Notes under the pieces: model-generated
The model's input: the letters and a program-made list of their open reading frames with translations, nothing else
The model's database searches: none
Told to the model about the DNA's origin: nothing
Part shown: positions 29,367 through 29,413 of the stretch, piece after piece
How the letters are laid out: each line of letters begins with the position of its first letter
Numbering within the stretch: the first letter of the stretch is position 1
Assembly (NCBI GenBank): GCA_018651745.1
Contig: JABIDL010000001.1
Span: 1-29,413 of the forward strand
Source of the DNA: Candidatus Neomarinimicrobiota bacterium
Lineage (GTDB): Bacteria; Fidelibacterota; Marinisomatia; Marinisomatales; TCS55
DNA length: 29,413 nt
Reading direction: 5' to 3'
Program-made: the position numbers and the translations under genes

Positions 29367-29396
29367 CTTTGCGAAAGTTTAGAATCTTCCGCAAAG
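29367..29396. repeat. CTTTGCGGAAG hairpin repeat, copy 3
   Basis: CTTTGCGAAAG (29367-29377), an 8-nt loop and CTTCCGCAAAG (29386-29396) form an 11-bp stem with one wobble. It is the same element as the two copies near 25.5 kb, 25 nt beyond the larger GTCATTCCGAG repeat. Confidence 0.75.
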
Positions 29397-29413
29397 GTTT
29401 TTATGTACCACTA

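Overview
The window looks like the origin-proximal housekeeping region of a moderately AT-rich Gram-negative bacterium of the FCB superphylum. My best guess is Candidatus Marinimicrobia/Neomarinimicrobiota (SAR406) or a close relative. This is an inference from the C-terminal YPNPFNPS-type secretion (T9SS-like) domain, the two-subunit NifJ-type oxidoreductase, the short GyrB and the gene order; no rRNA is present to settle it. Every gene except dnaA is on the minus strand.

Layout from left to right: an edge-truncated isoprenylcysteine methyltransferase-like membrane protein (1-483), a GNAT acetyltransferase, a two-subunit pyruvate:ferredoxin oxidoreductase, a MATE exporter, a YggS/PLPBP protein, gyrA, gyrB, dciA (DUF721) and dnaN. 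These read right to left as one tightly packed run, dnaN-dciA-gyrB-gyrA-yggS-MATE-POR-GNAT-methyltransferase, with several 4-nt ATGA overlaps. A 405-nt very AT-rich gap (12766-13170) with DnaA-box-like 9-mers follows. Then comes a second minus-strand run, rpmH-yidD-yidC-mnmE-mnmG-mfd-surA-like, with rpmH diverging from dnaA at about 22.8 kb. Two expected neighbours are missing: rnpA between rpmH and yidD, and recF between dnaN and dciA.

A perfect 14-bp parS core (GTTTCACGTGAAAC) lies on the mnmE/mnmG junction about 3.5 kb from dnaA. Two identical DnaA-box 9-mers straddle the GTG start of dnaA. Together with the AT-rich gap they mark this as the chromosomal origin region, although I cannot say which gap is oriC.

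Right of dnaA the content becomes accessory. A three-gene overlapping cluster (24259-25404) encodes a 58-aa protein that is almost only a signal peptide plus a C-terminal sorting tail, an exosortase-family transpeptidase with a visible Cys-Arg-His set, and an unrecognised small membrane protein. This looks like a dedicated one-substrate exosortase unit and is the best candidate for an undescribed system here. Next to it are a lamin-tail-domain surface protein with a T9SS-type C-terminal signal, and a tryptophanase. Three copies of a CTTTGCGgAAG hairpin and one larger GTCATTCCGAG palindromic repeat sit in the gaps of this accessory part only. I see no tRNA, rRNA, CRISPR array or transposase gene.
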